A DNA stretch of 50,260 nucleotides, from positions 1 to 50,260 of the forward strand of contig DASXBZ010000008.1 of the NCBI GenBank assembly GCA_036491435.1, read 5' to 3'. The stretch is from Bog-473 sp036491435 (GTDB lineage Bacteria; Actinomycetota; Acidimicrobiia; Acidimicrobiales; RAAP-2). Of this stretch, positions 32,255-41,097 are shown one piece after another. Within the stretch, counting starts at the first letter, position 1, and each line of letters opens with the position of its first letter. The notes under the pieces were generated by a model that made no database searches, was not told the origin of the DNA, and was given only the letters and a program-made list of their open reading frames with translations. A program made the translations under genes and the position numbers.

Positions 32255-34300
32255 CTAGAGGTGCAGGACCTCCAGATAGAACCCCAATTCCGCCTCGAGG
32301 CATGCGGTCAAGGTGTCCGCCCGGCGGAAGCCATGCCCCTCCCCCTCGAAGAACCGCAGGTCGCAAGGGGTCCCGGCGCCGACCAGGGCTTCCCGCATGC
32401 GTTCGGCTTGCGCCGGTGGCACCACGGCGTCATCGGTGCCCTGCAGCAGGAGCACCGCGCCGGTCATGGCGAAGGCCCGGCTCACCGGCGACCGCTCGAC
32501 GAAGAGGTCGCGGGCCTCTGGGAGCGGTCCGATCAGGCGGTCGTTGTAGTGGGCCTCGAAGTCGTGCGTGGTGGCGGCCAGGCTCAGTAGGTCGGTCACT
32601 GCATAGAGGGCGGTGCACGCCTTGAACCCCTCCCCTGCCGCCAGCGCGTTGAGCGCCGTCATGCCCCCGGCGCTGCCGCCCCGGACAGCCATCCGGTCGC
32701 GGTCGACGTCACCTCGGTCGGCGAGGTGACGGGACGCATCGAGGCAGTCCTCCGCGTCTGCCACGCCCCACTGTCCCCAGAGCTCGCAGCGGTAGGCACG
32801 GCCGTAGCCCGTGCTTCCCGCGTAGTCCACGCACGCGACCGCGAAGCCGCGGGTCGTGAAGAACTGCAACGTCAGGTCGAGGCCTGCCTGGCAGGCCGAG
32901 GTGGGGCCGGAGTGACACCAGGTGATGAGTGGCGGCGGATCGATGTCGCGCTCCGCGGTCGAGCCTGGGCTCGTGGGCCCGGCGCCTCGGGACGGGGGCC
33001 GGTAGAGCGTTCCGTACACGGCGCGTCCGGAGCGGCCGGTCACCGTGAAGGGCTCACCGTGCGCGATTTCTCCCGTGCGGAGCACCGGTGAGGACGCCGG
33101 GGCCGCTCGCGCGGGCCGCGGCGACGCGCCCGGCTCGATCAGCCACACGTTCGTGGGTGCGTCGGGCGTGCTCCCGATCAGCGCGACCCCCTCACCATGT
33201 GCGCACACGCCGGCGATCGAGACGCAGGGTTGCACGACGACGTCCGGTGCCGCCCCGGCCCGGAGGCGCACGAGGGCGTCGCGGCCGGCCGACGTCTGAC
33301 GCGCCAGGACGGTCCCGTCGGGCAGCTCCGCGAACGTGGTCTGGCCCAGGACCCAGTCGGGACCGTGGAACTCGGCTGCGACGTCGGTCAGGGGCTCGGA
33401 CCCGGCGCCGGTGTCGGGCGTTCCCGGATGGACGTAGGGCTGCCACCACCCCCGCCGGTCCGAGACGAAGCGCAGCGTGCCGTCGCGCTGCCAGTCCGGC
33501 TGCCCGATCGACTCCTCGGGCCCGCCGGCCACGACCCAGGCCGGCCCAGCCGGGATGAGCGCGTCGTCGGCGGTGCCGGGGTCGGCTGCGTCGGCGGTGG
33601 CGGTGGCGGCTGGGGAAACGGCGTGGCCGAGCGGGACGACGACGAGCGACGAAGCGTCCCACTGCATGTTCGGGTGCTCCCAGACCACGACGGCGAGCCG
33701 CGCCGCTGTCGCGTCCACCCGGGGCGCTCCGAAGAAGTCGTGCCCCTCGAGGAGCGTCGACTCGGACGGTCTGCTGCTCTGCGTCGAGAAGGCGACGATG
33801 CTGCGCCGCGGGGGTCGCGGACGCCCCGATCGCCCGTCGTTCGCGTGCGTCTCGCGGACCGCCAGCACCCAATGTCCGTCCGCCGTGGCGCTCAGCCCGC
33901 CGTGGCGGACCGTCGAACCCTCAGGCGCCGGCGCTGAGAGCGGCCGTGGCGTCGCACTGCCCGGTGCGGCGGACGGGCCATTGCAGAGCCACACCCGTTG
34001 GTCCGACTGGTCCACGTATGCGAAGGCTCCCGGGGCGTCGCCAGGCACGAGACACACGGCCCCGCCGCCGTATTCGTGCACCCGGCTCCGGATGCTCACG
34101 CCCGCCGGCGAATGGTCCGTCGCGCCCTCGTCCCCTGCCCGCACGAAGGCGACGCGCCCGTTCTCGTCGGGTCGTGACTCGAGCCAGTAGAGCGCGGCGC
34201 CGTCCGAACACAGCTCCGCCAGTGAGACCTTTCCGCGGGCGACCTCACCCGCGGTCAGAGGCGGCGGCCGACGCCCGTAGTCTCCAGTCGTGAGCACCAT
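32255..34300 (-). CDS. Prolyl-oligopeptidase-family (S9) serine peptidase
   Basis: The 681-residue protein has an N-terminal beta-propeller-like region (about 20-400, with a repeated tyrosine/tryptophan blade pattern) and a C-terminal alpha/beta-hydrolase domain. The catalytic Ser is in RGGSAGGMTALNAL, Asp in LLQGTDDAVVPP and His in GEGHGFRR, the usual S9 triad. No signal peptide is visible, so it is probably cytoplasmic and acts on short peptides. ATG 34300 is six bases after TACGTT on the minus strand, indicating a leaderless message. It is divergent from the YhdH-type gene. Confidence 0.93.
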   Translation of the reverse strand: MVLTTGDYGRRPPPLTAGEVARGKVSLAELCSDGAALYWLESRPDENGRVAFVRAGDEGATDHSPAGVSIRSRVHEYGGGAVCLVPGDAPGAFAYVDQSDQRVWLCNGPSAAPGSATPRPLSAPAPEGSTVRHGGLSATADGHWVLAVRETHANDGRSGRPRPPRRSIVAFSTQSSRPSESTLLEGHDFFGAPRVDATAARLAVVVWEHPNMQWDASSLVVVPLGHAVSPAATATADAADPGTADDALIPAGPAWVVAGGPEESIGQPDWQRDGTLRFVSDRRGWWQPYVHPGTPDTGAGSEPLTDVAAEFHGPDWVLGQTTFAELPDGTVLARQTSAGRDALVRLRAGAAPDVVVQPCVSIAGVCAHGEGVALIGSTPDAPTNVWLIEPGASPRPARAAPASSPVLRTGEIAHGEPFTVTGRSGRAVYGTLYRPPSRGAGPTSPGSTAERDIDPPPLITWCHSGPTSACQAGLDLTLQFFTTRGFAVACVDYAGSTGYGRAYRCELWGQWGVADAEDCLDASRHLADRGDVDRDRMAVRGGSAGGMTALNALAAGEGFKACTALYAVTDLLSLAATTHDFEAHYNDRLIGPLPEARDLFVERSPVSRAFAMTGAVLLLQGTDDAVVPPAQAERMREALVGAGTPCDLRFFEGEGHGFRRADTLTACLEAELGFYLEVLHL

Positions 34301-34367
34301 TGTGCGAACGTACCCGGCTGCGACCCGCGCGCCGGAGACGGCCGCCGACGGCCTCTACAGTGAGTCA

Positions 34368-35357
34368 GTGCGCTTCCCGGCCTATCTGCTGTCGAAGACG
34401 GGCGAGGTGATCCGGCCGGCCGTGGTCGAGCTGACCCAGGACGACCTCCCCGCGGGTGACGTCCTGATCCGGGTCGAGTGGACGGCCATCAACTTCAAGG
34501 ACGCCATGGTCACCCGCCCGGGCAACCGCGTCGCACGGAAGTTCCCGCTCGTGCCCGGCGTCGAGCTCACCGGCACCGTGGAGGAGAGCTCGAGCCCCGA
34601 GTTCAGTGCCGGCCAACGCGTGCTCGTCCAGGGGTACGACCTGGGCGTGGCGCACGACGGAGGGTTCGCCGCCTACGCCCGGGTGCCGGCCGACTGGGTC
34701 GTGCCGCTGCCCGAGCGGCTGAGCTGCCGCAACGCCGCCATCATCGGATTGGCCGGCCTGACGGCGCTGCTCTCGTTGCGCCGGCTACGCCAGCACGGGA
34801 CCACGGCCGACGACGGGCCGATCCTGGTGACTGGCGCGTCCGGGGGTGTCGGCAGCGCGGCGGTGGCGCTGTTGGCCAATGCAGGCTTCGAGGTCGTCGC
34901 GTCGTCGGGCAAGACAGCGGAGCAGGACTACCTGAAGGAGCTCGGCGCCGCGCAGGTCGTGGGCCGGGAATTCACCGAGGACGACGGCCGCACCCTTGGC
35001 CCGCAACTCTGGGGCGGCGTGGTCGACTGCGTCGGCGGCACGGCGCTCGCCGAGGCGCTCCGGACGGTGCGGTACGGCGGCGCGGTGGCGGCCAGCGGCC
35101 TCACCGGGGGCAACGGCCTCGCCACGACGGTGTACCCGTTCATCGTGCGCGGCGTCGCTCTGCTCGGGATCGACACCGTCGCCACGCCGATCGAGGAGCG
35201 TCGCGAGCTGTGGAGCGAGATGGCCGACGCATTCCCGCTCGGCCATTGCGAGGACATGGTCAACGAGGAGATCGGCCTCGACGGCCTCACCGCCGCCCTG
35301 GGTCGCGTCCTCGACGCCGCCGTGCGCGGCCGCATTCTGGTGGCGCCGAGTCGCTAA
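34368..35357 (+). CDS. YhdH/YhfP-type NADPH-dependent quinone oxidoreductase (acrylyl-CoA reductase family)
   Basis: Medium-chain zinc-free alcohol dehydrogenase homologue of 329 residues. It begins RFPAYLLSKTGE, has VEWTAINFKDAMV and PLVPGVELTGTV, and a cofactor-binding ILVTGASGGVGSAAVALL followed by GFEVVASSGK, all typical of the YhdH/YhfP family, some of which reduce acrylyl-CoA. GTG 34368 is preferred over the longer frame from 34290, because TACAGT (34356-34361) is six bases upstream and the longer start would run into the divergent peptidase gene. Confidence 0.9.
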   Translation: MRFPAYLLSKTGEVIRPAVVELTQDDLPAGDVLIRVEWTAINFKDAMVTRPGNRVARKFPLVPGVELTGTVEESSSPEFSAGQRVLVQGYDLGVAHDGGFAAYARVPADWVVPLPERLSCRNAAIIGLAGLTALLSLRRLRQHGTTADDGPILVTGASGGVGSAAVALLANAGFEVVASSGKTAEQDYLKELGAAQVVGREFTEDDGRTLGPQLWGGVVDCVGGTALAEALRTVRYGGAVAASGLTGGNGLATTVYPFIVRGVALLGIDTVATPIEERRELWSEMADAFPLGHCEDMVNEEIGLDGLTAALGRVLDAAVRGRILVAPSR

Positions 35358-35962
35358 GGCGTCTTGTAGAGCGGTGACACTCTGATCGTCCCGTTGTTGC
35401 ACGGGGCGATCGCCAACGCAAAGTAGGCCGACGAGGTCGCCGCCTTCGGCATGGTGGTCGTCGCCTGCTCGGACGTGGGGCAACTCGTCTCGTTGCCCGT
35501 CGGCACGTCTGAGATCTGGTAGGCGAACTGCGCCGTGCCGGAGGGTGCCAGCGTCACCGGCGACGGGGCGGCGTTGGCCTGGGGCGAAACGCTGACCGTC
35601 AGCCCGTCGACCATCGTGACGGTGAGGGGGGCGCCGCTGCCCGAGAACAGCCCCATCGTCGGGTACCCGTTCACGGTGCAGGTGGTGGGCGCCGTGTTGG
35701 TCACTGTGACCACACCGGTAATGGTGCCGGCCGCTCCCTGGGATCCTCCGGCCGAGGCCGTGATGTGGTCGCACACGGCCGAGACGGCCGTCGGGCTCGT
35801 CGTCGAGGCACTGCTGGTCGAGGAGGTCGTCGTCGACGAGCTCGTCGTGGCGCGGTGGATGGTGGTCGTTGTCGACTGTTTCGGACTCGGGTTGCTGCTG
35901 CACGCCGCGAGGGAGACACCGGCGCCCGCCAGCAGGGCGAGCGCCCAACGGGGTCGGCTCAC
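35354..35962 (-). CDS. DUF4232-like lipoprotein
   Basis: The 202-residue product has a signal peptide ending in the lipobox LAAC (about residue 21), a long Ser/Thr-rich linker (about 28-60), and a domain with CDHITASAG...TVTVTNTAPTTCTVNGYPTMGLF that matches the actinobacterial DUF4232 pattern. It is anchored on the outer face of the membrane; function unknown. The GTG start overlaps the bifunctional-nuclease stop (GTGA). Its 3' end overlaps the convergent reductase gene by four bases. Confidence 0.75.
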   Translation of the reverse strand: MSRPRWALALLAGAGVSLAACSSNPSPKQSTTTTIHRATTSSSTTTSSTSSASTTSPTAVSAVCDHITASAGGSQGAAGTITGVVTVTNTAPTTCTVNGYPTMGLFSGSGAPLTVTMVDGLTVSVSPQANAAPSPVTLAPSGTAQFAYQISDVPTGNETSCPTSEQATTTMPKAATSSAYFALAIAPCNNGTIRVSPLYKTP

Positions 35963-36459
35963 CCCTCGAAGTCTTCCGGCCGCACCGAGTCGAGGAATTG
36001 GCGGAACTGGCCCACCAGCTCGTCGGGCGTCTCTTCCTCCTCGTCCTCCGCTTCGAGCGTGAGGATGATCCCCTCTGATTCCATCAACTCGTCGGACACG
36101 AAGATTGGCGACTCGGTCCGCACGGCAACCGCCACTGCGTCAGAGGGCCGGCTCGACACGATGGTCCTCTCGTTCGCGCGCAGGAGGTGCAACTCGGCGT
36201 AGTAGGTGGACGAACGCAGTTCGGTGATGATCACCCGCTCGACGGTGATGTCAAGGGCGCCGAGCATGTCCCGCACCAGGTCGTGCGTCAACGGACGGGG
36301 CATCGTCACGCCCTGCAACGCGTAGGCGATCGCCGTCGCCTCCGGGCTTCCGATGAAGATCGGGAGCGTGCGCCCGTCACCCTCTGTCTCCTGGAGCAGG
36401 AGCACGGGCGTGTTCGATTGCAGATCCACACGGACCGCACGTAGGAGCACACGGACCAC
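35959..36459 (-). CDS. Bifunctional nuclease family protein (DUF151, Rv1829-like)
   Basis: The 166-residue product has the BFN/DUF151 core: PVLLLQETEGDGRTLPIFIGSPEATAIAYALQGV (about 18-51), PRPLTHDLVRDMLGALD, RSSTYYAELHLL and SSRPSDAVAVAVRT, ending with an acidic tail. Family members in plants and bacteria have reported nuclease activity, but the physiological role is unclear. GTG 36459 is seven bases after TACATT. It stands between a MerR gene and a lipoprotein gene in the same order as Rv1828-Rv1829. Confidence 0.9.
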   Translation of the reverse strand: MVRVLLRAVRVDLQSNTPVLLLQETEGDGRTLPIFIGSPEATAIAYALQGVTMPRPLTHDLVRDMLGALDITVERVIITELRSSTYYAELHLLRANERTIVSSRPSDAVAVAVRTESPIFVSDELMESEGIILTLEAEDEEEETPDELVGQFRQFLDSVRPEDFEG

Positions 36460-36493
36460 GTACAGAAATGTAGCGCCGGATTCCGGCCTTGCG

Positions 36494-37612
36494 TCACCCC
36501 CCCAGATGTTGCCGGAGGGCCTGGCGGAGCAACGAGGCTCGCATCGACTGGCCCAGGGCTGCCAGCTGGTCTGCCCCCTCGACCGCCCGCTGCCGGGACT
36601 CGGGGTTTCGCTGGCGCAACAGCGGGATGATGACCTGCTCGATCAGACCCATCTCCCGGTCGACCGCGTTGCGGTACAGCCGCAGGTGGCGCGGCTCGAT
36701 CCCGTAGCTGCGGAAGGCCGCGGCCAGGTTCGCGACCGCCAGGGCCTCCTCGTCGTAGGTCTGCAGGCCCGCGACGCGCATCGAGCAGATCAGGCCGTAG
36801 CTCTCGAGCCCGTCCAACTCCTCGGCCGAGAGCCCGGAGGCCGCGCAGACCTCCTGGGCGGTCAGGCTGGCTCCCGTGGCCATCCCGCTCGTGGCCGCCG
36901 CGGCCGCCGCCGGGCCGCCGGTGCCCCCCGTCCCCCGCGAGGCGGCGGAACGGGCCGGAGTCTCTGCCGGCCCGGGTGAGGCGGGCGGGCGCGACTTGCT
37001 TGCTCGTGGCGGAGCATCGTCGGGCGCCGCGTGCGCAGGTGTGTGCGCACCGCGGGCGGGCGCGGCCTCGGCCGACGCGGCCGCCGTCGTGGCGTCGTCC
37101 TTGTCTCGGGACGGCGGGTCAGCCGGAGCCGCCGCGTCGGATGCCGCTCCCTCCCCCACCACCTGCAAGCCGCGACGAACCTGGGCCGTCTCTGGCATGA
37201 GGGCGGCGCGACGCGACGCGTCGGCCAGGATGCGCGCCATGGCTTCCTCGTCCGCCTTCGTCGGCTGCTCGTCGCCGGAGGTACTGACGGAGGCCGCCGC
37301 GTGCGACGTGGCGCCCGCCGTCTCGGCCGGCTTCCCATTGGCGCCGCGCGGTGGAGCATCGTCGAGATTGCCGTCGGCCAGTCGGTCGCGGATCACCTTG
37401 AGTGGCAGGAAATGCTCACGCTGCTGGCGCAGCACCCAACGAAGGCGCTCGACGTCGTGCTCGAAGAACTTCCGGTAGCCCGAAGGCGAACGCTCCGGGT
37501 TGACCAACCCTTGGCTCTCGAGGAAGCGGATCTTCGAGATCGTGACGTCCGGGAACTCTTCTCGCAGGAGAGTGAGGACGTCACCGATGGAGAGGTACGT
37601 GCGGCTGCTCAC
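36494..37612 (-). CDS. MerR-family regulator (Rv1828-like)
   Basis: The N-terminal winged-helix (SIGDVLTLLREEFPDVTISKIRFLESQGLVNPERSPSGYRKF, about 8-50) is very similar to Rv1828 and its orthologues. Residues about 85-240 are a long Ala/Pro/Gly-rich, low-complexity linker that makes the protein 372 residues, longer than the ~250 of Rv1828. The C-terminal helical domain (about 245-372) starts at ASLTAQEVCAASGLSAEELDGLESYGL. GTG 37612 overlaps the FHA gene's stop (GTGA). Confidence 0.9.
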   Translation of the reverse strand: MSSRTYLSIGDVLTLLREEFPDVTISKIRFLESQGLVNPERSPSGYRKFFEHDVERLRWVLRQQREHFLPLKVIRDRLADGNLDDAPPRGANGKPAETAGATSHAAASVSTSGDEQPTKADEEAMARILADASRRAALMPETAQVRRGLQVVGEGAASDAAAPADPPSRDKDDATTAAASAEAAPARGAHTPAHAAPDDAPPRASKSRPPASPGPAETPARSAASRGTGGTGGPAAAAAATSGMATGASLTAQEVCAASGLSAEELDGLESYGLICSMRVAGLQTYDEEALAVANLAAAFRSYGIEPRHLRLYRNAVDREMGLIEQVIIPLLRQRNPESRQRAVEGADQLAALGQSMRASLLRQALRQHLGG

Positions 37613-38091
37613 TCGTTCCCCGCCACCAGGTAGACGAGCTTGAACTTGCCGATCTGCAGCTCGTCGCCGGGTGCGAGTTGCACCTCGTCGATCCGCTCCC
37701 GGTTGACGTAGGTCCCGTTGAGCGAGCCCACGTCGCGCACCACGTAACTGCCGCCGTCCTTGGGCACGATCTCGACGTGCCGCCGGGAGACGGTGATGTC
37801 ATCGAGGAAAATGTCGCTCTCGGGGTGGCGGCCGGCCCGGACCACCTGATCCCCGAGCAGGTAGCGAGCTCCGATGTTGGGCCCCCGGGTCACGACGAGC
37901 ACGCCCGCCCCGTGGGGCACTTCGACCTGATCGACGTCGAGGCGGACCTCGCCCGATTCCGGGTCGTCGCCCGGACGGAGCGTGATCGTGGCTTCGTCGC
38001 CCTCTGCCAGCAGCGCGTGCCCACACGAGGAACAGAAGTTGACGCCCTCGGGGTTGCGATGCCCGCAGTTGTTACAGAACACGGCGACCAC
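37609..38091 (-). CDS. Zinc-ribbon plus FHA-domain protein (GarA/OdhI-related)
   Basis: FHA proteins bind phosphothreonine; GarA and OdhI switch 2-oxoglutarate metabolism in actinobacteria. The 160-residue product has an N-terminal zinc ribbon FCNNCG...FCSSCG (about 5-24), then an FHA domain (about 60-155) with GRHPESDIFLDDITVSRRHVEI and SLNGTYVNRE, which are near-identical in pattern to GarA. The N-terminal ETTS phosphorylation motif of GarA is missing; ATITLRPGDD is the closest stretch. It lies directly between gcvH and the Rv1828-like gene as in mycobacteria. Confidence 0.92.
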   Translation of the reverse strand: MVAVFCNNCGHRNPEGVNFCSSCGHALLAEGDEATITLRPGDDPESGEVRLDVDQVEVPHGAGVLVVTRGPNIGARYLLGDQVVRAGRHPESDIFLDDITVSRRHVEIVPKDGGSYVVRDVGSLNGTYVNRERIDEVQLAPGDELQIGKFKLVYLVAGNE

Positions 38092-38147
38092 GGTACCCCA
38101 ACCCCCGAGCGGGTTCTCCGGACGGCACGGGCTGCCCGAACACGGGT

Positions 38148-38528
38148 TCAGTCCGCCGTCAGGTCACCGTACGCGGCCGCGTCCAGCAGGCCCTCGAGCT
38201 CCGCATCGGACGCGAGCTCGACCTCGCAGATCCAGCCCTCGCCATAGGGGTCCTGATTGATCCGCTCGGGGTTCGACGTCAGCGCGTCGTTCACCGCCGC
38301 GACCGTGCCCGAGACCGGGGCATAGAGCTCCGACACCGACTTGGTCGACTCCACTTCGCCGAACTGTCCGCCCGACTCCACCGCGCTGCCGACCGAAGGA
38401 AGGTCGACGAACACGATGTCGCCCAACGCATCTTGCGCGTAGTCGGTGATGCCGATGCGTGCACGGGAGCCTTCCACGCGCACCCACTCGTGTTCGGACG
38501 AGTACCGAAGGTCGTCGGGGATGTTCAT
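38148..38528 (-). CDS. gcvH: Glycine cleavage system H protein
   Basis: The lipoyl carrier of the glycine cleavage system, 126 residues. The start MNIPDDLRYSSEHEWVRVEG, ITDYAQDALGDIVFVDLP, lipoylated Lys63 in EVESTKSVSELYAPVSG and the NPERINQDPYGEGW segment are all standard. ATG 38528 is eight bases after TATCGT (38537-38542), so transcription likely begins here. The partners gcvT and gcvP are 15 kb away. Confidence 0.97.
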   Translation of the reverse strand: MNIPDDLRYSSEHEWVRVEGSRARIGITDYAQDALGDIVFVDLPSVGSAVESGGQFGEVESTKSVSELYAPVSGTVAAVNDALTSNPERINQDPYGEGWICEVELASDAELEGLLDAAAYGDLTAD

Positions 38529-38601
38529 GAGGGGCGACGATACCGGACCGGCTGCGTACTCGCCGCGGGTGTCGTGTCGTCGGTCGAACGCGTCAGGTAC
38601 C

Positions 38602-41097
38602 TCAGGTATCGGACAGCCCGGCGATGCGCTCGACGTAGGTCGTCGCGAGCGCCACCGACCCCGGCAGGTCGATCCCCTCGGCCCATACGTGGGTCACGGG
38701 GTCCTCGGGGTCGGGGACGACGAGGACCCACCCGTCGTGGGCCTGCACCTTGATGCCGTCCACCAGCACCACGTCCGCCCCCTGCTCGGCCAGCTGCTCC
38801 ATCAGGGTCCGCATGATCAGGCCTTTTTGCTCCAAGGGGGTCGCCACCTCCTCGTGGACGATGGGCATGGCCGGCATGGCGTCGACGAGATCCTCGAGAG
38901 AGCTCGACCCCCCGCCGAGCAGCGACAAGAGGCGCGCCAGGGCAGCCGCCGCGTCGAAGGCCGGGAGGAACGCCGGGAACACATAGCCGCCCCGGCGGTC
39001 GGACGCGAACGTGACGCCGCCCGACGCGGCCGTCTCGAGCATTCCCGACGCGGAGAGCGGCGTCAGCGCCACCTCGATCCCTTGTTCTGCACAAAAGCGC
39101 AACGTCGCTCCGCTCGCCGTGACCGGCAGTGCGACCTTGCGCGTGTCCCCCGCCTCGGCGCCGAGGGCGATGAACGCCATGATCGCCTCGTCGTCGGTCA
39201 GGACGCGGCCGCGACCGTCGATGAGGGTCAGCCGCTCCCCACCCGGATCGATCACGGCGCCGAGGTCCGCACCCGAACCGCGCACCGCCTCGGCGACGCG
39301 TGCTTCGCTGACGACGCGGTCGATGGCGATGACCCCGGGCGTCTGCGCATAGGGATTGATGCTCAGCACGTCGGCGCCGACCTTCGACAGCAGGTTGGGC
39401 ATGACGAAACTGGCGGCTCCATAGGAGAGATCGAGCACGAGCTTCACATGACGGTCGTCGTCGCGCCGGAGCCCGAACGCCTGGACCACGTCACCCGTGT
39501 AGTGCTCGACCACGCGCGGTGAGAAGTCGATGTCGCCGATCTCCCCCGCGGTGACCCGCCGGAACTCCTCGCGGTGGTACATGCGCTCGACTCGGCGCTG
39601 GTCCGTCTCGGAGAGGTCGATGCCGCGTTCGTCGAAGAAGCGGATGACCACCGACTGCGGGTCGTCGGGGCTGAGCCGCACGGTCAGGCCGCCGCGGGAG
39701 GCCCGGGCGCGCACCTGGTGTCGGGTCACCGGCACCGTGGCCAGCTCGAGGTCCGCCACGTTGACGCCCACGGCATTGCAGCCCACCATGAGGGCGCGTT
39801 TGAGCACCCGGGCCGCCCGGCTGGTGTCCCGGGAGGCCGTGATGGACGAGCCCTTCTCGAATCCCGACGCCCAGGCCTTGGCCAGGCGCACGGCGAGCTC
39901 GGGGCTCACGTCGACGTTGGCGATGCCCGTCACCCCCTCGCGTCCGAAGAGGGTGCGCGCTCCGCCGGACTCCCACACGATCGAGGCGTTCACCTGCGCG
40001 CCCGCCTCGACCACCTTCGAGGGATAGACCTTGACGTCGCTGCGCACCTCGGCGTGGGCACCGACGAGGCACCCTTCGCCCAGAACCGCGCCCGGCTCGA
40101 TACGCGCCCCGACCCGCAGGTCGCACGAGCGTCCGAGCACCGCGCCCTCGACCCGGGTGCCGGGACCGAGGTACGAGTTCTCGCCGATCACGGAGCGCTG
40201 CACCTCGGCGCGCTCGGCCACGCGGGCGTTGGCGCCGAGCGTGGTGTAGGCACCGAGGACGGCGTGGGCGTCCACCGTGCAGTTCTCCGCGACATAGGTC
40301 GGAGAGTCCAGGCGCGCGGTCGGATCGATGGTCGACCCCTTCCCGACCCAGACGCCCGGGCGCAGCTCGAAACCCGAGATCTCGGCGTCGACCTTGCCGT
40401 CGAGGATGTCCTCGTGTGCCTTGAGATAGGCGGCCGTCGTCCCGACGTCCTCCCAGTAGCCGTCGGCGACGTAGCCGTACATCGGCTCGCCGTCCTCGAG
40501 GGCGCCGGGGAACACCTCGCTCGAGAAGTCGACCGGGCGTCCCTCGGGGATCCGCTCGAAGATCTCCGGCTCGAGGACGTAGATCCCGGTGTTGATGGTG
40601 TCGCTGAACACCTGCCCCCAGCCGGGCTTCTCCAAGAAGCGCTCGATGCTGCCGTCCTCCCGGGTGATGACGATGCCGAATTCCAGCGGGTTCTCGACCG
40701 CACTGAGCGCGATCGTGGCCAGCGCGTCGTTCTTGTCGTGGAACGCGATGACCTCGGTCAGGTCGATGTCGGTCAACACGTCGCCCGAGATGACGATGAA
40801 ACGCTCGGTCAGCTGTTCCATCGCGTTGCGCACCGAGCCGGCCGTGCCGAGCGGTGACTCCTCGGTCGCGTACGCCATGCGGACCCCGAGCTCACTGCCG
40901 TCGCCGAAGTAGCTACGGATCGCGTTGGGCAAGAACGCGACCGTGACGACGATGTCGGTGATGCCGTGCCGCCGCAGGAGCGTCACGATGTGCTCCATCA
41001 TCGGGTGGCCGACGAGCGGCAGCATCGGCTTGGGGAGGTTCGACGTCTGTGGGCGGAGGCGGGTGCCCTCGCCGCCGGCCATGATCACGGCCTTCAC
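38602..41097 (-). CDS. Fused sugar-nucleotidyltransferase/phosphomannomutase-like protein
   Basis: The 831-residue protein has an N-terminal NTP-transferase domain (about 1-235) with MAGGEGTRLRPQT, then left-handed beta-helix repeats (about 245-370, hexapeptide repeats around VGARIEPGAVLGEG), and a C-terminal phosphohexomutase-like domain (about 380-830). Proteins of exactly this layout are annotated mannose-1-phosphate guanylyltransferase in Streptomyces. The mutase active site reads TASRDTSRAARVLKR in place of the usual TASHNP, so mutase activity is uncertain. GTG 41097 overlaps the stop of the phosphatidyltransferase gene (GTGA). The longer open frame above it belongs to that neighbour's region. 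Confidence 0.85.
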   Translation of the reverse strand: MKAVIMAGGEGTRLRPQTSNLPKPMLPLVGHPMMEHIVTLLRRHGITDIVVTVAFLPNAIRSYFGDGSELGVRMAYATEESPLGTAGSVRNAMEQLTERFIVISGDVLTDIDLTEVIAFHDKNDALATIALSAVENPLEFGIVITREDGSIERFLEKPGWGQVFSDTINTGIYVLEPEIFERIPEGRPVDFSSEVFPGALEDGEPMYGYVADGYWEDVGTTAAYLKAHEDILDGKVDAEISGFELRPGVWVGKGSTIDPTARLDSPTYVAENCTVDAHAVLGAYTTLGANARVAERAEVQRSVIGENSYLGPGTRVEGAVLGRSCDLRVGARIEPGAVLGEGCLVGAHAEVRSDVKVYPSKVVEAGAQVNASIVWESGGARTLFGREGVTGIANVDVSPELAVRLAKAWASGFEKGSSITASRDTSRAARVLKRALMVGCNAVGVNVADLELATVPVTRHQVRARASRGGLTVRLSPDDPQSVVIRFFDERGIDLSETDQRRVERMYHREEFRRVTAGEIGDIDFSPRVVEHYTGDVVQAFGLRRDDDRHVKLVLDLSYGAASFVMPNLLSKVGADVLSINPYAQTPGVIAIDRVVSEARVAEAVRGSGADLGAVIDPGGERLTLIDGRGRVLTDDEAIMAFIALGAEAGDTRKVALPVTASGATLRFCAEQGIEVALTPLSASGMLETAASGGVTFASDRRGGYVFPAFLPAFDAAAALARLLSLLGGGSSSLEDLVDAMPAMPIVHEEVATPLEQKGLIMRTLMEQLAEQGADVVLVDGIKVQAHDGWVLVVPDPEDPVTHVWAEGIDLPGSVALATTYVERIAGLSDT

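Noticed and set aside
34290..34367. N-terminal extension of the YhdH-type reductase
   Set aside because: The added residues have no family similarity and would overlap the divergent peptidase start; GTG 34368 has a -10-like hexamer.
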